The notes: a model not told the origin generated them from the sequence alone. A stretch of 64,000 nucleotides of DNA from Silene latifolia (GCF_048544455.1 NC_133536.1:170086325-170150324), one strand, 5' to 3'; counted from the stretch's first letter, positions 45,394-58,633 are shown. Numbers and translations: made by a program.

Positions 45394-48316
45394 TGTAACA
45401 CCCCGTAAATTTGAAGACCTTTATTATATTTTAAAAGTCATATTTTAATCCATTTTAATTTAATATTAATTTATTTTGAAATAATAATAATTTGATAAAA
45501 TATAATCTTATTTTATTTTGAAGAAATGTAATTATTTTTGATAGTTTAAAAATGTTTAAAAGTGATTTAAACTATATTTAAACCTTTTCCTTTGATAAAA
45601 TAGATTTCGGATAAAAGTCGTAATATTGGGATTTTCCTATTTCTTACGGTCGTTGGGTAAACGAGTTTGGATATTGGGCATATGAGTACTTAATCTTTTA
45701 GTAAAATCGTGTTTAAGAACTTTAATATTCTCGGAAATCGCGTTCGACGAATATTTCTAATTTCCGTCGAAACGAACCAAAACGTAAACAATTGAAACTC
45801 ACCCAAACACCCTACCCCAAACCATGCACCCTCCATCCTCCATGGGTCTCTTCTTCATCTTTCATTTCCTTCATAATTCACTCTCTCTCTTCCTTTCATC
45901 AAAAAAAAAATCTATCAAAATAACCCCCTTACAATCCCTAAATCCTTCATAAATCCTTCATTTCTCCACCAAATCTCATAAAAATTATATATTTGGAATC
46001 CTCTCTTCAATCCTCATCTACTAGTAAGATTTATTTTCATTTCCCCCAATTTTGTTTTAAGACTCATCTTTTAGGGTTTCGAATTTAAAGCTTAATAATT
46101 GTGTTTTTGTTGTTCTTATAGGTGAAGAATTTGAAGATGAGTTAGGTGACTCATATGTTGTTGAAGATGAAGAGTAATTTTGGGTTTTAGAAGCTTTCTG
46201 AAGTTATTACTTGTCTCTTTGCTAGCTTAAGGTAACTATTCCGAGTTACTCAACGAATTAATGTCACATTAATAGTTGTATTTGTTGTTTGTTGTTGTTT
46301 GAGACGATCTTGTTGATAAATAAATGAATGGAGTAAGATGAGTATGATTATGTTTAATTTATGTTACCCATTTGTATATTATTGTTTGGAACAAATTTGG
46401 ATGAGGAATTATGTGTTGTGACAAGTCCGGTGTTTTGGGTGAACGCGTCGATCTGGACCGAGATGATTTCCAATGTTTCCAAAAATATGACCATTTGACG
46501 ACATCGAAAAATTAGGTGGTTTAGCCACTTGAATCACTCAATTCGGAGTCCGTATGAGTAAATGGCATCGTTTTATCGATTAAAAATTTATAGAAAAGTT
46601 TACCCTTGTGTGAGACGGTTATTTATGCTATTTTATTATGCGAGAATTTTGTGGAATTAGTTATTTTGTAAGTATGAATATATTTCCTTATGTTAATAGT
46701 TTTTCACATGATAGAAATTGGAAATGGTATGAGAATGATATTGTGATGAATTTTGTGATTTGGGCCAAAGTAGGCCAAGACTACGAGTGGGCAGTTGACC
46801 GAACGAGTTTGGTCAAACTAGGTTTAAACCTGTCAGCCTCGATTTAACCGATGACCCGTCGCGGGACTCGGGTCGAGGGTTTGTCTTTGAGGTGAGATTG
46901 GTTGTTATTGGATGTTTTATGTTATGCCTTGATATTTGTGATTATCATTTCACATGTTGGTTGTTGGATGCTTTGGATGCCTTACGCTTGAGTCTTGTTG
47001 CCTTTCTGTCATTTTGGCTTGTTCTCATGGATTATGGTACTGTTGGTTAGCTGGAATTTGGATTATTATTGATATTGGAGATATTGTTGGATTGTTAGCT
47101 GAATATGCTCTTGTGTAGTCTTTCATATGCTAGGGTGTGTATGATCATTTGTGTGTGTGCAAGTTTGGACTCTTTGCCCCTCTTATGGTTAATTGGGTGT
47201 CCTACTTGTCTTGTGTGGTGTGGGCTAAAGTATTCAAGCTGGGACTAGGTCCTAGGTGAGTATTTCGGCCTTCGTCATAGATAGGCCCTTATAGTCTTTG
47301 ACGAGTGTATGTTCACAGCTTAATAGCCTTTGTGTCTTAGCTTGGTGGGCTTATATCCAAGTTAGGGCATGACCTCCTGACATACTCTTAGAAGTTTGTG
47401 GTCAGCTTAAGTACTAGCCAACCCTTTGGTGGACTCCTTAGGGGTACTCATGTGTGTGATCATGAGTCTTGGATGCGGTACTTTTCGCATGTCGCTAGGT
47501 CTGCGCAGGTTTAGGACTAGGATGTTTACCTTACCTCGTGGTATAGACTCGAGTTAGAGAGTGACTATTGACTGTACTAGGAACTTATGCCTGTCTCTAG
47601 ATATATTGTCCTTTCTTGTTGATGATTCTATGAATCATAGAAGGTGAGATGTAAGCCGGCTATGGTTGATAGAGTTTGGATTCCTGGATGTTATGTGATT
47701 CACATGATAGTGTAGTATGAGTCGGTCTAGTATTCATATGCTAGGACTATGTGTTGTTATATTGTTGTTCACATGATGAGTACGATTGTCTAGCATCTAT
47801 ATGCTAAGGCTATGTGTTATTCATATTCATATTCTTATGTTTACATGTTATATTAATTATGACATTTCGTGGCTGGGAGAACTCGGAGTTAGTCCCCACT
47901 GACTGTGGCTTTCGTATTTGTATAAAATGCGATTGACAGGTAAGTGATGCATATATGGGGTACATGGACGAGCTAGCGAGCAAAGTAACCTTGGCACCTA
48001 GATTGGCTTTATTTTATTGTGACCCTTAAACACTTTTTATGTTATATACTTTTTAGGGACATATGTCTCCCTTTTTCATATTTGGGTTGTATAACTTTGT
48101 TTCGCGACTTTAGCGATGTTTTATTTATGAGATTCATTTTAGACCTTGCATGTTTGACACCTTCCCATTTGGATATTTTAATAACAGGTTCAGGTTTCGT
48201 TTTCGACTTTTTGAAAATGACAGGTTTTTACCCAAATGAACCTATTACAAACATATCCATGCAGTTTTTATCTAGAATTATGTGTTTACTTTTCCGCAAT
48301 GAATGAGGGTGTCACA
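45394..48316 (+). repeat. Tekay 5' LTR
   Basis: TGTAACACCCCG...GGGTGTCACA, 2923 bp. Pairs with 51819-54750. Short frames at 46638 and 48019 have copies in the other LTR and are not genes. Confidence 0.95.
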
Positions 48317-48318
48317 GC

Positions 48319-48330
48319 TGGTATCAGAGC
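48319..48330 (+). other. Tekay primer binding site
   Basis: TGGTATCAGAGC, two bases after the LTR, complementary to initiator tRNA-Met. Confidence 0.92.
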
Positions 48331-49543
48331 ATATTTGCTCCCGACGCACGTTTGTGCACCCCCAATATAAATAACTTGACCTTAAAATTATAAACTTGAG
48401 AGATGGGTAGGATGGGTAGACTTAGGACCTTATGTTGTAGTCTCTTTGTGTATGCTTCGTGGTAGGTTCTAACATGTTTGTTGGTTGTCAATTATTTTTG
48501 TACCCTTGGATCAATGACCGCGAGCTTACCTACATGAAGATCAAGATTTGGTGCCTATTGCCGAGGACTGAAGATTTGTTCACCTTTGAAGAATACTTCT
48601 ACTTCCTCGAAGATGTTTCTCATTCTTTGTGTACCTTGCCTTATTTTTTTTTTATCTCTTGGCGCCTATTCTTCTTCTAAACTCCCTCTTATCTTTCCTT
48701 GAAAGTTACTCTTGTACCCTCCTAACTTGTCCGTTGTTCCATGCTTATCCTCCCTTAACGCCTTTTGATAGTACTCTTTATTTTGAGAAATGTTGGCCTT
48801 GGTTGGAAAATTCGACTTTTGAGGAGATTGTTTGTGGTTGACCCATAACCCTGGTTTTGAGAGGTTGTGATGTTAGGAAGACTGAGGTAGGATAATGAGA
48901 CACGCTTGGTGATTCCTATACCTAGTTCCTTGATAAAGTGAGTATTCTTGATTGGTGGATTTTGTGTTGTCAAGTGTGAGTTGCGTTTGTTCCTAAGGCT
49001 AAAGAACTTGGCTTTATTGTTTTGGTTTGGGATTTGAGAGCCTTGGGGAGTGTAGTGAGACATATCTTGGGATACTAGTGCTTGGTACTTGACTTTAAAT
49101 GGATGGAATTCAATGGTGGAATATTTGAGGAACCCTTTCTGGGAATTTATAGCTTGGTATTTGGATCTTTGATTGAAGATTTTACTATTTTGAGAAACCC
49201 ATGGTTGACACTAGTTGGATATGAGTATAGCTTTGTTGGAACTTTGACCTTGATCTTGTGGAAGTTGTTTGTGGATGTTTGAAGATTTGGAGTGGTGAAA
49301 TCACACTTATAGTGGAGTACCCTGTTTCAGAGAATAGATTAGGATGAAGTAACATGAGCGTTTTGAGGAAATCCTTGGGAGTGATGTGGTTATAAGTTTT
49401 GTTGCTAAGAATTTTTCGGAACCGCTTAGGTTGATGTTGTTGTGTGAGATTTGAGTACCTGGCGTTTCCTTGTTGTCTAATTTTCTTTCTTTTTTGACCA
49501 TAAGCGTTACCGTTCATACCTTCTTTCCTCGCTTCATCTTGCT
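48331..49543 (+). other. Tekay leader, no gene
   Basis: No gag, protease or RT motif in any frame. It joins straight to the RNase H domain, so the deletion removed everything between leader and RNase H. Confidence 0.6.
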
Positions 49544-51329
49544 CATGATCTTGAATTAGCCGCCGTAGTGCATGCCTTGAAGACATGAAGACATTACCTT
49601 ATTGAAGTTCATTGCCGCATTTATACCGATCATAAGAGTTTGAGGTGTATCTTTACCCAGAAAGAATTGAATATGAGGCAAAGAAGATGGCTAGAGTTGG
49701 TGAATGATTATGATGCCGAGTTGATCTATCATGAAGGGAAAGCAAATGTGGTGGCCGATGCCTTGAGTAGGAAGACTACTCACTCTTTAAGCACTATCCG
49801 TGTGTTACCTGATGAACTTACCACGGAATTTCAAAAGTTAGGGATAAGCCTTGTTGGGAAGGGCTTTGACTATCTTAGTGCCATGAGTGCAGAACCCGAC
49901 TTTTACCGTGAGATCCGTACTTGCCTACCTGAGGATGCTACTTTCAGGTCTATTCGAGCAAAAATCCAACTTGGGCAAGCTAAGGATTGTGTGGTGGATA
50001 GTGATGGATACCTTCGTTACCAAGGTAGGATGTATGTTCCGAGAGTAGCTGAGTTGAGGAAGGAGATCCTTGATGAAGCTCACCTTTCTCCTTACTCTAT
50101 TCATCCTGGTGGTGACAAGATGTATAAAGACTTGAGATTATAATTTTGGTGGCCTAGGATGAAGATTGATGTCCTAGAGTATGTTAGCAAGTGTCTTACC
50201 TGTCAGAAAGTGAAGATTGAGCATCAGAAACCCGGGGGTTTACTACAACCTTTGGATGTTCCCCTTTGGAAATGGGAGTCCATCTCCATGGACTTTGTGA
50301 TGGCTTTACCTAAGACTGCTAGCAGAAAAGATGCGGTTTGGGTGGTTGTAGATCGATTGAACAAATGTGCTAGGTTTATACCTATCAAGGAGACATGGAA
50401 ATTAGATGTCCTAGATGGTGCCTACGTGAAAGAGATAGTACGCTACCATGGAGTGCCTAAGGATATAGTTTCAGATCGTGACCCTAGATTCTGTTCCCGT
50501 TTCTGGACTGCTTTGCAAGAAGCCATGGGTAGTAAGCTACTGATGAGTACCGCTTTTCATTTCGCTACAGATGTGCAGACTGAGAGGACTATCCAGACTT
50601 TAGAGGACCTCCTCCGTGCTTGTGCTTTAGACTTCCACACTTCTTGGGAGAAATGTTTACCTCTTGTCGAATTCTCCTACAACAATAGCTATCATTCCTC
50701 TATCAAAATGTCACCTTATGAGGCTTTGTACGGTAGGAAGTGCCGTAGTCCTATTTGTTGGGATCAAGTCCAAGATGCTCATGTGTTGGGACCCGATTTG
50801 GTGATCGAGACCATCAATCGAGTTCGAGATCATTCGAGAGCGTATGAAAACCGCTCAAGACCGACAGAAATCTTATGCCGATGTCCGTCGTCGACCACTT
50901 ACCTTTGAGGTTGATGATCGAGTGTTTCTTAAGGTATCACCTATAAAAGGGGTGAAACGGTTTGGTGTGAAAGGAAAGCTGAGTCCCAAATACATTGGAC
51001 ATTTCCGTGTGCTTGAGAAGATTGGCCCCGTTGCTTACCGTTTAGAGTTGCCCCCGAATTTGAGCAAGGTTCATAATGTCTTCCATGTATCTCAGTTGAG
51101 GAAGTACATTAGTGATCCGAGCCATGTTATTCAAGAAGAAATCCCAGATTTGGAACCCAACTTGGCTTTGGAAGAAAGGCCGATCCGAATCCTCGAAAGG
51201 GCAAACAAGCAACTTAAAAACAAAGTGGTGCCCCTAGTTCGTATACTTTGGCGTTGTGGAAATGTCGAAGAAGAAACTTGGGAGCCTGAATCCTCTATGT
51301 TAGCTAAATATCCCGAACTTTTCTCGTGA
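49544..51329 (+). pseudogene. Tekay RNase H, integrase and chromodomain
   Basis: C-terminal part of pol. RNase H end: HDLELAAVVHALK, a TGA (49586-49588), then [11 protein letters not shown] and [10 protein letters not shown]. Integrase zinc domain [11 protein letters not shown] and CLTCQKVK, separated by a stop at 50141-50143. Catalytic core D (SMDFVMALPK), D (DIVSDRDPRF), E (QTERTIQTLEDLL). A frameshift near 50850 leads to the GKLSPKYIGHFRVLEKIG module and a chromodomain (RPIRILERANKQLKNKVVPL, EETWEPESSM). Chromodomains in this group are thought to steer integration to heterochromatin. Three breaks, so no product is expected. Confidence 0.9.
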
Positions 51330-51803
51330 GGTAATTCTTTCCTTTATCTAATTCTTGTGAGTTTTAGCTATCCTTTCGAGTGTTCCTCTCCTTCTCTTAA
51401 ATACCCTCCGCGTTAGTAGTCCTTGCTTAGTTGTTTAAAAGTCGTAGTTAGAGTTTGGTCATAGCTAGTGGAGTTATTATCCTTTTTATAGAGTTTCGAA
51501 CTAAAAATTTTTGAAAATGTTTTACTGTTTTCCACTGGTTTTAACGCCAATGAGTGGTAAAGCTCGTTATTGGAGACGTCCGATAATTGGTTTTCTCATT
51601 TGTTGGTGTAAAAATATATATTTTTATGTCTTTGATTTGGAATGTTGATGTTCTTGAACGTAAACGAGAATATTCCGTTCCATTGAAAAGACACTTATAT
51701 TTCATACGTTCATATTTTGAAGACTTTGTTTACTTGATTTTAAAGAGATAGACCTACATATATACAATGTTCCTTCTTCTAAGTTTTGGGGACGTAACTT
51801 CTT

Positions 51804-51815
51804 AAAAGGAGGGAT
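51804..51815 (+). other. Tekay polypurine tract
   Basis: AAAAGGAGGGAT immediately before the 3' LTR start at 51819. Confidence 0.75.
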
Positions 51816-51818
51816 GAT

Positions 51819-54750
51819 TGTAACACCCCGTAAATTTGAAGACCTTTATTATATTTCAAAAGAGATATTTTAATCCATTTTAATTTAATATTAATTTATT
51901 TTGAAATAATAATAATTTGATAAAATATAATCTTATTTTATTTTGAAGAAATGTAATTATTTTTGATAGTTTAGAAATGTTTAAAAGTGATTTAAACTAT
52001 ATTTAAACCTTTTCCTTTGATAAAATAGATTTCGGATAAAAGTCGTAATATTGGGATTTTCCCATTTCTTACGGTCGTTGGGTAAACGAGTTTGGATATT
52101 GGGCATATGAGTACTTAATCTTTTAGTAAAATCATGTTTAAGAACTTTAATATTCTCAGAAATCGCGTTCGACGAATATTTCTAATTTCCGTCGAAATGA
52201 ACCAAAACGTAAATAATTGAAACTCACCCAAACACCCTACCACAAACCATGCACCCTCCATCCTCCATGGGTCTCCTCTTCATCTTTCATTTCCTCCATA
52301 ATTCACTCTCTCTCTTCCTTTCATCAAAAAAAAAATCTATCAAAATAACCTCCTTACAATCCCTAAATCCTTCATAAAATCCTTCATTTCTCCACCAAAT
52401 CTCATAAAAATTATATATTTGGAATCCTCTCTTCAATCCTCATCTACTAGTAAGATTTATTTTCATTTCCCCCAATTTTGTTTTAAGACTCATCTTTTAG
52501 GGTTTCGAATTTAAAGCTTAATAATTGTGTTTTTGTTGTTCTTATAGGTGAAGAATTTGAAGATGAGTTAGGTGACTCATATGTTGTTGAAGATGAAGAG
52601 TAATTTTGGGTTTTAGAAGCTTTCTCAAGTTATTACTTGTCTCTTTGCTAGCTTAAGGTAACTATTCCGAGTTACTCAACGAATTAATGTCACATTAGTA
52701 GTTGTATTTGTTGTTTGTTGTTGTTGTTTGAGACGATCTTTTTGATAAATGAATGAATGGAGTAAGATGAGTATGATTATGTTTAATTTATGTTACCCAT
52801 TTGTATATTATTGTTTGGAACAAGTTTGGATGAGGAATTATGTGTTGTGACAAGTCCGTGTTTTGGCTGGAACGTGTCAGTACCGGACCGAGACGATTTG
52901 CAATGTTTCCAAAAATATGACAGATTGAACGACATCGAAAAATTAGGTGGTTTAGCCACTTGAATCACTCAATTCGGAGTCCGTATGAGTAAATGACATC
53001 GTTTTATCTATTAAAAATTTATAGAAAAGTTTACCCTTGCGTGAGACGGTTATTTATGCTATTTTATTATGCGAGAATTTTGTGGAATTAGTTATTTTGT
53101 AAGTTGGAATATATTTCCTTATGTTAATAGTTTTTCACATGATAGAAATTGGAAATGGTATGAGAATGATATTGTGATGAATTTTGTGATTTGGGCCAAA
53201 GTAGGCCAAGGCTCTGAGCTGGGCCAGATTGACCGAACGAGTTTGGTCAAACTAGGTTTAAACCGGTCAGCCTCGATTTGACCGATGACCCGTCGCGGGA
53301 CTCTGGTCGAGGATTTGTCTTTGAGGTGAGATTGGTTGTTATTGGATGTTTTATGTTATGCCTTGATATTTGTAATTATCATTTCTCATGTTGGTTGTTG
53401 GATGCTTTGGATGCCTTATGCTTGAGTCTTGTTGCCTCTCTGTCATTTTAGCTTGTTCTCATGGATTATGGTACTGTTGGTTAGCTGGAATTTGGATTAT
53501 TATTGATATTGGAGATATTGTTGGATTGTTAGCTGAATATGCTCTTGCGTAGTCTTTCATATGCTAGGGTGTGTATGATCATTTGTGTGTGTGCAAGTTT
53601 GGACTCTTTGCCCCTCTTATGGTTAATTGGGTGTCCTACTTGTCTTGTGTGGTGTGGGCTAAAGTATTCAAGCTGGGACTAGGTTCTAGGTGAGTATTTC
53701 GGCCTTCGTCATAGATAGGCCCTTATAGTCTTTGACGAGTGTATGTTCACAGCTTAATAGCCTTTGTGTCTTAGCTTGGTGGGCTTATATCCAAGTTAGG
53801 GCATGACCTCCTGACGTACTCTTAGAAGTATGTGGTCAGCTTAAGTACTAGCCAGCCCTTTGGTGGACTCCTTAGGGGTACTCATGTGTGTGATCATGGG
53901 TCATGGATGCGGTACTTTCTGCATGTCGCTAGGTCTGCGCAGGTTTAGGACTAGGGTGTTTACCTTACCTCGTGGTATAGACTCGAGTTAGAGAGTGACT
54001 ATTGATTGTACTAGGAACTTATGCCTGTCTCTAGATATATTGTCATTTCTTGTTGATGATTCTATGAATCATAGAAGGTGAGATGCAAGCCGGCTATGGT
54101 TGATAGAGTTTGGATTCCTGGATGTTATGTGATTCACATGATAGTGTAGTATGAGTCGGTCTAGTATTCATATGCTAGGACTATGTGTTGTTATATTGTT
54201 GTTCACATGATGAGTACGATTGTTTAGCATCTATATGCTAAGGCTATGTGTTATTCATATTCATATTCTTATGTTTACATGTTATATTAATTATGACATT
54301 TCGTGGCTGGGAGAACTCGGAGTTACTCCCCACTGACTGTGGCTTTCGTATTTGTATAAAGTGCGATTGACAGGTAAGTGATGCATATATGGGGTACATG
54401 GACGAGCTAGCGAGCAAAGTAACCTTGGGACCTAGATTGGCTTTATTTTATTGTGACCCTTAAACACTTTTTATGTTATATACTTTTTAGGGACATATGT
54501 CTCCCTTTTTCATAGTTGGGTTATATAACTTTGTTTCGCGACTTTAGCGATGTTTTATATATGAGATTCATTTTAGACCTTGCATGTTTGACACCTTCCC
54601 ATTTGGATATTTTTATAACAGGTTCAGGTTTCGTTTTCGACTTTTTGAAAATTACAGGTTTTTACCCAAATGAACCTATTACAAACATATCCATGCAGTT
54701 TTTATCTAGAATTATGTGTTTACTTTTCCGCAATGAATGAGGGTGTCACA
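51819..54750 (+). repeat. Tekay 3' LTR
   Basis: 2932 bp, TGTAACACCCCG...GGGTGTCACA, followed by ACTTA. Scattered single-base differences from the 5' LTR, for example near 52870 and 53210. Confidence 0.95.
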
Positions 54751-54755
54751 ACTTA

Positions 54756-56517
54756 GGTCGAAATCCTGTCCACTATATAACTATATCTGACCGGTTAAAT
54801 ATAAATTTATCTTAATATAAAATATAGTATAAGTCACAACTATTATTAAAGTATTAATAGAAAATTACTTTTTCATAAAAATAGCTTTCCTATTTTAAAA
54901 TGGGATTTTGTTTTTTTACAGTAAAAATTAAACGGCAAAATAAAAACGCCATAAACTTACTTAACTTGTTTACTGACTGTAACCCGTCCCCGTCATGTAC
55001 TCATATAACTCATATTACAAATTTGGCTCATGTTATAGAGTTCTCAAATTTTGAGTTTTGACCCAACCCGAATTGTTTATATTTGAGTTTAAATAAACTG
55101 ATTAATTATTTATATTTGTGTTTACATTTTTAAGTTCATAATGTAGACCTCTAAAAATTTGACTTGACCTGAATTAACCTGACATGTTATTTCCAAAGTC
55201 AAAACCCGTAAACCTTGACTCACAACTCGAAACGAACGTAAATGATTTGTTATTTTAGAGTCGAAACCCTATCCAACCCGACCTACTCGACTCGATATGT
55301 TATTAATAAGTTGGTGGTAAATATGAATACAAAAAAAATATTAATTTTAGTACTTTAAATTTAACAAAATTTATATAACTTTAATATTATTTGTTGATAA
55401 AATAGCTATTTTTAAAAAAAAAAAAAAAATAATTCACTTGCAAAACTCAAAACAAACCCTTTCAATTTTAAATCAAACTATTATGTAACACTATTTTTTT
55501 TTTATACTAATCAGAAGTCTTTTCAATATTTCTTTTTAAGAATTGGTGAAAAAAGCTTTGTATCCGATTTAATGTAATTCAAATATTTAATAAATATAAT
55601 AGCAACTTTTAGTAGGTAATTTATTATCAAGTTTAATGTACTTTAGATGTATTATGACAATAAGTAATGAAAGCACATATATCTTTAGTGATATTAAGTG
55701 TCTGTTTAGTAATATTGACTTTATTAATTAAAGGCCATAAGTTCAATCGCATTTCAATTTCAATTTTCTTTAATGTATTTGCTACTTGCTACATGCATTA
55801 TATAAACATTAGGTCTCGTGAGAGACCATCTCCCAATAAATTAGTGGGAGACATAACATGGAAAATAGGAAATAAGTAACTCCCTCTCCTCATCATGTGA
55901 GACGTCTCTCAATAACGTTATTGAGAGACTGTCTCTCTAAAGTTTTTGTGTTATATAAAAGTTAATGAATTATTCTTGATTTAATTATTCATTATTCGTT
56001 ATTCAATAATATTTATGTACGTATAAAACATAATCGTAAATTTTACGTACAAAACATAAACATGGAGTTTTTCAGAAATTAAATCCAAATTCTTTGTCGC
56101 AGGTCCCATATTTATTGTTTTTTTTTTTAAAAAAGTATGTGATGATGTGGCTTCATGAGGATGGGTTAAATGTTCTTGCTTTTATAAAGATAAGATGCTG
56201 TGTGTTTTCATTGCTTGACAATTAGATTTTAGAGGAGAAGGCAAAGGCTAGGTGTTTTAAAGTATCAAATGCGCCGTTTTTTTTTGTATTTCAAGGTTTT
56301 TAATACATATTGAAAAGTTTTACAATTTTTTTACATAAATTATATACAATTACTTAATTGTTAAAATTTTAAATTAGGTAAAAAGTTATAGATATAGAAT
56401 AGTTTGGGACATTTTTGTAACACAAACATAAAGGTTGGGTTATTTTTGTTAAGGTCAAAAGGTTGGGTTATTTTTGGAAGACTTTATAAACGTTAGGTTA
56501 TTTATGTTAAATTTGCC
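54756..56517 (+). repeat. Inverted repeat, left arm
   Basis: Reverse-complement partner of 58634-60396. It ends inside at ...TTAAATTTGCC, the terminus of repeat X. Contains MITE copy C and no intact gene. Confidence 0.85.
55811..55950 (+). repeat. MITE-like 'GTCTC' repeat, copy C
   Basis: AGGTCTCGTGAGAGACC, TCATCATGTGAGACG, then the palindrome GTCTCTCAATAACGTTATTG. Lies in the left arm, mirrored by copy D. Confidence 0.65.
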
Positions 56518-57031
56518 ATTTTTTTAAGGCCAATTCATTTTTCTCATTTCTTTCAAGAACCAACGCAATTTATTAATGCTTTTTTTTATATAAAATTTTG
56601 CTGCCGAAATTATATAGAACTCACAATCCGAATATCAAAACTTAAAAACCTGCAACAATAAATCCAACCAACCACTAATACATCTCATGTAAAATAACAT
56701 TACATCTTATTCAACCCAACAACGTTCCAAATACACCAAAGTACAAATAATCCCACAAACGTCTTAGTTACTAAGCTAATCTGTACTAAATGTCACTACT
56801 ACAATAAATTGAATAAGTAACACTAGATAGAGAACACCTTAATTGGATAAGCGTCTTCAAGATTAATAGAGAACGCTCCATACACAAAACTGTTATTTAA
56901 AAATAAAATATAGAACACCTATGGTAACAACCATTATCTATATCATTGGTAGTTTGGTACAAGGAAGCCCATATCCTATTATTATATTAATTTATTAATT
57001 GAATATCGAATAATTGAATAATAAGAACTAA
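56518..57031. other. Inverted-repeat spacer, left part
   Basis: No gene. CACTACTACAATAAATTG at about 56791 and repeated TAGAGAAC words (56828-56915) may be a CACTA-type end, weakly supported. Confidence 0.3.
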
Positions 57032-57061
57032 CTAGGTTTGGTGCCCGGCTTTGCCCGGGTT
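57032..57061 (-). mobile_element. Helitron 3' end (minus strand)
   Basis: Minus strand: CCCGGGCAAAGCCGGG stem, CACCAAAC spacer, CTAG, T. The stem differs from the CCCGTGCA family elsewhere in the window. The 5' end was not located. Confidence 0.65.
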
Positions 57062-57560
57062 ACCTCTATTTACCGTTAAATTTTATTTTCAATGAAATAA
57101 ACTATGTTGGAGTTGTCTAACTCAAACGTTTACTATTTGTAATATATTTTTCTACGACATATCTTGTAATTATGATGAAATGTAAAATTTATTTTCAAAT
57201 TATGAGCCACGTTCACTACCCCGCTATTAATATTATTACTTTCACGACATTCTTTCTTAATATCATTACCTTCACTACTCCCATGGTTACTATTGTTTCT
57301 TTTACTAATTCCTTCTGTTAAATTCATTATTCCCGTTAATTTTATCCGGCCTATATTTAATTAAATAAAATATTTTCTTGAGTCGATTGGTTATTTAATT
57401 GTTCATAATTTTTCTCATTGTTACCACTATTACTTTCATTACATTCGTAGTTACTTTCACTATCCCACTATCATTATTATAACTGTCACTACTCCCACAT
57501 TAATACCGTTAATTTTATTAATCTCGTTGCTGCTACTATTACTTTTACTACATTTATTTA
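57062..57560. other. AT-rich spacer, no gene
   Basis: Loose repeats of TTACTTTCACTAC-like words (57236-57550) suggest decayed low-complexity DNA. Probably the Helitron interior. Confidence 0.35.
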
Positions 57561-57655
57561 TTTATTTTTTTGGTGAAAATGTGAAAATATATTAATAATA
57601 GGAATAATTAAGGTTTTACAAGATCACCAAACTACAAGAAACATTTTCAAAATTT
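57560..57655 (-). mobile_element. LINE 3' tail fragment
   Basis: Minus strand ends ATATTTTCACATTTTCACC followed by an A-rich AAATAAAT tail, like plant LINE 3' ends. No coding part. Confidence 0.45.
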
Positions 57656-57959
57656 AATTACTTTAATTTAATGTAATTTCCATAAATATTCTTCATCAAG
57701 GCATCTTTATATTAGACTTTTAACCAAAATTATATAATATTTACATTGAGATCCCTTTATCAGGTCCATCACACGGTGCTATCGATTTAAAATTATAATA
57801 GTATAATTAATTTATATAGATTTCTTTGATTACATTGAAGTCCCTTGATTTCTGGAATTAATATATAGTATTAAAAAGCTAAAATTTTCCTTGATTAAAC
57901 ATCCATACTACCGTGCGCACAACACTTCATTAGTTTAGTTTATTTATTTTTTACTTCTT
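57656..57959. other. AT-rich spacer, no gene
   Basis: Nothing recognisable. Confidence 0.4.
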
Positions 57960-58511
57960 TTTTATGCGGTTACTTTCCTTCGTGTTTATTCTAGAAAATT
58001 TCGCGCGCTGCTTCGTCTTCCTGCTCATTCACTGTGCTGCATTACGTCGTCTCCTTCATCATTTTTGTTCTCTTCAATTGGTAAGTTGGTTACTCTTGTC
58101 TAATTTTTTATTTTCAATTTCTGTTTAAATAAACCCTAATTCCCAATTTCAGTTTTCAATTTGATAACCATATTGCTCCTAATTTAAAAGCAGTAATAAT
58201 GATTGTGTTGTTGATTTGATGATGGCTAGGGATTACAAAGTAGTTGCTCTTAGATTTGTGAATTTGGCATGCTTTCGCTGTGCCTTTTCTTATGCTTGAT
58301 TTGGTATTAATTTTGGTCTCTATCATCAAATTATGGAGTTAAGAGTTGTTCATAATTGCTTATCACTTAGGGTATAACTTAATTTTGATGGAAGAAAATT
58401 TTATGGTTAACTCTTGATGCATTCAAAGAATGTGACTTCTTTCTTTCCTTTTTTGATGTCAAAATTACCTTAACCTTTGACCTTAACCTTACCTTTAGTT
58501 TGCGGAGAAGA
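57960..58511 (+). other. Possible captured gene 5' UTR and intron
   Basis: A GC-richer block (57998-58080) is followed by CTTCAATTG|GTAAGTTGG, a good splice donor, then T-rich intron-like DNA. This is the layout of a plant gene 5' UTR with a leader intron, but no start codon or coding exon follows before the repeat at 58512. It may be a gene fragment carried by a transposon. Confidence 0.3.
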
Positions 58512-58631
58512 ACTCTGAAGAGTCTATCACACCCGAAATACTCGGGGGGGGGAATTGAGTATTTAAGAATTTATGCTACTTTTTATTTTATATCAAGGTA
58601 ATTAATTACTTAAAGTTTATTGATTAAACTT
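58512..58631 (-). repeat. LTR-end fragment, second copy
   Basis: Reverse complement of 21120-21275: TGTGATAGACTCTTCAGA, CGGGTG, a short run of G on the plus strand, then AATAAACTTTAAGTAATTAA. Truncated by the right arm of the inverted repeat. Confidence 0.65.
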
Positions 58632-58633
58632 TA

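Larger units (their letters stand above)
45394..54750 (+). mobile_element. Tekay-type chromovirus, internally deleted
   Basis: Complete ends: LTRs of 2923 and 2932 bp, primer site, purine tract and a perfect 5-bp duplication ACTTA (45389-45393 and 54751-54755). The interior is only 3.5 kb: leader, then RNase H, integrase and chromodomain. Gag, protease and RT are missing. The LTRs look about 98% identical by eye, so the insertion is fairly young. A chromodomain at the integrase C-terminus and the initiator-Met primer place it in the Tekay/Del group. Confidence 0.92.

Noticed and set aside
46638..48306. Short plus-strand frames in the Tekay 5' LTR (69 and 95 codons)
   Set aside because: Both recur in the 3' LTR (53069 and 54516) with changed lengths; LTR sequence, not genes.
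301..48330. tRNA genes suggested by TGGTATCAGAGC matches
   Set aside because: Only the 12-base primer site matches; no cloverleaf around it at 301 or 48319.
49185..49586. 133-codon minus-strand frame
   Set aside because: Antisense to the Tekay leader and RNase H; no domain.
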